Assembly (NCBI GenBank): GCA_016719165.1
Contig: JADKAJ010000004.1
Span: forward strand, 186,001 to 250,000
Length of the DNA stretch: 64,000 nucleotides
Origin: Chitinophagaceae bacterium
Lineage (GTDB): Bacteria; Bacteroidota; Bacteroidia; Chitinophagales; Chitinophagaceae
Reading direction: 5' to 3'
Shown here: piece by piece, positions 62,345 to 64,000 of the stretch
Numbering within the stretch: the first letter of the stretch is position 1
How the letters are laid out: each line of letters starts with the position of its first letter
The notes under the pieces: model-generated
Databases searched by the model: none
The model's input: only the letters and a program-made list of their open reading frames with translations
What the model was told of the DNA's origin: nothing
Program-made: the position numbers and the translations under genes

Positions 62345-62406
62345 GCCCGGATAGCGGACCAGGAATTGAAAAGCACCACCTGGGTATTGTTGATCCGCTG
62401 CCGGGC
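62345..62406. repeat. Long imperfect inverted repeat
   Basis: Outer arms GCCCGGATAGCGGA and TCCGCTGCCGGGC pair except for a two-base bulge or mismatch. Inner arms CCAGG (62359-62363) and CCTGG (62379-62383) extend the stem. It may be a REP-like element or boundary structure. Confidence 0.5.
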
Positions 62407-62683
62407 CGGGGATGGGGAAGGGGAAGGGGAAGGCTTGCAGACCACCACATTATTTTTTTGCAGATAATACCTCCATAGCTTAATTTAGATATACCTGTAA
62501 CTTATCCAAGCTCCTGAATAACTTCCTGTCTTCGTTTCTGATTAGCTGCAAATGCCGGTAATAGCTGATGCCGGCAGAATTAAGTAATAGATAGTGACCT
62601 AAAAATTAATAGGGGGTTAACAAAACCTGTAATTCTAGATACGTTTAATCATATTGATTCGGCAATAAATAATAAATTAATGG

Positions 62684-63586
62684 ATGAATAACATTATTCA
62701 ACTACAAAACAAAGAAGAAAATTTGAAATTGCTGGCTGCACAAAGAGAACTTTACGGCTCAGCCAAAATAATTTATGCCTGGCAGTTTTGTTTTAGTGTG
62801 ATTCTCCCGGTTATAATAGCTGCTCTCACACTGGTATACCCGGATATGGCAGTTTATGGAGCCCTTTATGGGATTTTACTTCTTGTAATAGATGAAATTG
62901 CATTTAATTCCTCCATAGATAAAAAGAAGGCCAAGGCTGCAAAAATTCAGGAACAATTTGATTGCTCAGTTTTAAAAATTAAAAAGTCTTCATTAAAACT
63001 GGCTGATGGAATTTTAACTGAAGAGATTTTAAAGTATTATCACAACCATGCCAAAGACCAGAGCAGGATTGAGAAACTTAAGGATTGGTATCCAACGGAA
63101 ATCGGGGCATTGGATAACTTGCCAATTGCTTCTCTGATTTGCCAACGTCTAAATTGCTGGTGGGATATAAAGCTAAGAAAAAGATATAGTAACCTGCTTA
63201 CCGGTACGCTAATATTGATACCTCTTATAATTATCATAATTGGCATCATCAGAGATATAAAACTATATGAAATCATCCTCATACTTAGTGCATTAATTCC
63301 CTTTTTTGTCTTTTTACAGAAAGAAAATTCGGAACATGGTGATGCATATAAAAGGCTGGAAAGGCTTCATGGTTTTTTTGAAGACATATTCTCTCGGCTA
63401 AAGAGCAAAACTTTTGATATGTCTTCGCTTGATAATACAATAAGAAGTATTCAGGATGAAATTTATGAAAATAGAATCAACAGCCCGTTGGTTTTTGATA
63501 GGATTTACAAAAAATTTCGAAGTATAGATGAACAGGAAATGAAAAGGGTTACCCATGAATTAGTTAAGGAGATGAAAGGTATATAA
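62684..63586 (+). CDS. S-4TM family putative pore-forming effector
   Basis: A 300-residue membrane protein with four hydrophobic helices (about residues 33-52, 55-72, 171-190, 194-211). The cytosolic middle has the family signatures LKDWYPTEIG and CQRLNCWWD (Cys153-Asp161), then LRKRYSN. The tail LQDEIYENR...SPLVFDRIYKKFR also matches the S-4TM family (PF18159, SMODS-associating 4TM effector). In other genomes such effectors accompany nucleotide-second-messenger synthases and are predicted to open membranes on infection. Here it follows nusG on the same strand and is 27 bp before a partial gene that would be its partner. Confidence 0.85.
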   Translation: MNNIIQLQNKEENLKLLAAQRELYGSAKIIYAWQFCFSVILPVIIAALTLVYPDMAVYGALYGILLLVIDEIAFNSSIDKKKAKAAKIQEQFDCSVLKIKKSSLKLADGILTEEILKYYHNHAKDQSRIEKLKDWYPTEIGALDNLPIASLICQRLNCWWDIKLRKRYSNLLTGTLILIPLIIIIIGIIRDIKLYEIILILSALIPFFVFLQKENSEHGDAYKRLERLHGFFEDIFSRLKSKTFDMSSLDNTIRSIQDEIYENRINSPLVFDRIYKKFRSIDEQEMKRVTHELVKEMKGI

Positions 63587-63613
63587 GGCAGCGTTTAAAT
63601 TAAATCAGACAAA

Positions 63614-64000
63614 ATGAGTTTACAAAATATATTGAAATTTAAACTAAAGCAGCATACTCCTCTTATTCATTTTCAGCCTAACCAGGAAGGCGCTACTTTG
63701 AGAGCTACTGAGGTAAAGCCTAAGCTTGACCGCTATCTCCTTGAAATGGTTTTTCAAAACGATTTTGAGAAAGCCAAAACTTATTTTATAGGGTATACGA
63801 AAGAAACAGAAAAAAGCCTGAAGGCTAAATATGAAAAAGGATACAATGCATTTGACTATAAGCTTACAGTTTACGCTAACCAGAATTCTATAATAAATGA
63901 GCCAATTCCAGATAGATTTCCTTGCTTTTTCGGAAATATGGGTGTTGAAAATATTAGTAACCCGAAGATGTTTTCATTTAGTACAGAAGTGATTGAGCTG
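63614..64000 (+). CDS. Uncharacterised protein, N-terminal part, possible RAMP/Cas7-like
   Basis: An ATG at 63614, 27 bp after the S-4TM stop, opens a frame that stays open for 129 codons to the window edge, so this gene is truncated. The start LQNILKFKLKQHTPLIHF, then GATLRATEVKPKLDRYLLE, and later NAFDYKLTVYAN recalls a RAMP-type first strand plus a conserved E-K-P-D loop, but typical G-rich RAMP loops are not seen, so the link is tentative. No signal peptide or transmembrane helix. Its position behind the pore-forming effector suggests a sensor or synthase role. Confidence 0.6.
   Translation, partial: MSLQNILKFKLKQHTPLIHFQPNQEGATLRATEVKPKLDRYLLEMVFQNDFEKAKTYFIGYTKETEKSLKAKYEKGYNAFDYKLTVYANQNSIINEPIPDRFPCFFGNMGVENISNPKMFSFSTEVIEL

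Larger units (their letters stand above)
62221..62683. other. Intergenic region with terminator, large inverted repeat and GGGGAA repeats
   Basis: This 463-bp stretch has no credible gene. It contains the nusG terminator (62239-62272), an inverted repeat (GCCCGG at 62345 against CCGGGC ending at 62406) with an inner pair CCAGG / CCTGG, a run of three GGGGAA units after a GGGGATG (about 62411-62433), and AT-rich sequence before the S-4TM gene. No exact -7 box was seen upstream of 62684. Confidence 0.5.

Noticed and set aside
62221..64000. CRISPR array near the possible RAMP-like gene
   Set aside because: No direct repeats with regular spacers were seen; the only tandem repeat is a short GGGGAA run.

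Overview
The window reads as chromosomal DNA of a Bacteroidota bacterium, most likely family Chitinophagaceae. Supporting signs are the TAnnTTTG -7 promoter boxes (for example 7339-7346, 57711-57718, 59471-59478), the near absence of Shine-Dalgarno sequences except in front of rpsU, a PorV2/PorU2-type IX secretion pair, HscA, a UUCG-loop terminator behind hpf, and gene neighbourhoods such as tRNA-tuf-trpT-secE-nusG. The genus assignment is inference.

Layout. 1-7.3 kb: the end of an M14-type peptidase, ssb, then a four-gene set of exported or redox carbohydrate enzymes (FAD oxidoreductase, sugar isomerase/epimerase, Tat-exported Gfo/Idh/MocA enzyme, type-2 malate/lactate dehydrogenase). 7.4-11.7 kb: aspartate kinase, then a compact cassette thioredoxin-ApbE-DUF4266 lipoprotein-DUF3570. 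11.7-27.1 kb: queA, a frameshifted TraB/GumN-type protein, a fused peptide-ABC ATPase, AMP nucleosidase, a stand-alone HsdR-N nuclease-like protein, glutamate dehydrogenase, CcmB/CcmC/CcmD-like cytochrome c maturation genes, a frameshifted DUF6263-like lipoprotein, and thymidine kinase. 27.1-32.4 kb: Kdo transferase and a nucleotide-sugar operon (aminotransferase, UDP-sugar dehydrogenase, RmlC, RmlD), ended by a terminator and tRNA-Gln. 32.5-41.1 kb: cyanophycin synthetase divergent from an aminotransferase, an amino acid permease, cyanophycinase and an S9 peptidase, a likely storage-polymer turnover region. 41.2-51.6 kb: SGNH hydrolase, tyrS, PorV2-like protein, a frameshifted PorU2-like sortase, hscA. 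51.6-57.7 kb: a minus-strand surface-glycan or glycolipid cluster (two methyltransferases, YfhO-like membrane protein, GT2, acyltransferase 3) and riboflavin synthase. 57.7-62.3 kb: translation block (rpsU, xerC-like, hpf, four tRNAs, tuf, tRNA-Trp, secE, nusG).

The right end (62.2-64.0 kb) departs from expected synteny. After nusG, where rplK is usually found, there is a structured 460-bp intergenic stretch, then an S-4TM family putative pore-forming effector and the first 129 codons of a second gene that looks faintly RAMP/Cas7-like and runs off the window. This is the best candidate here for an undescribed (probably defence) system.

Three genes (TraB-like, DUF6263-like, PorU2-like) each carry one +1 frameshift, two of them at short homopolymers. 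That pattern fits assembly or sequencing errors, or real decay. Coordinates are given for both halves of each.
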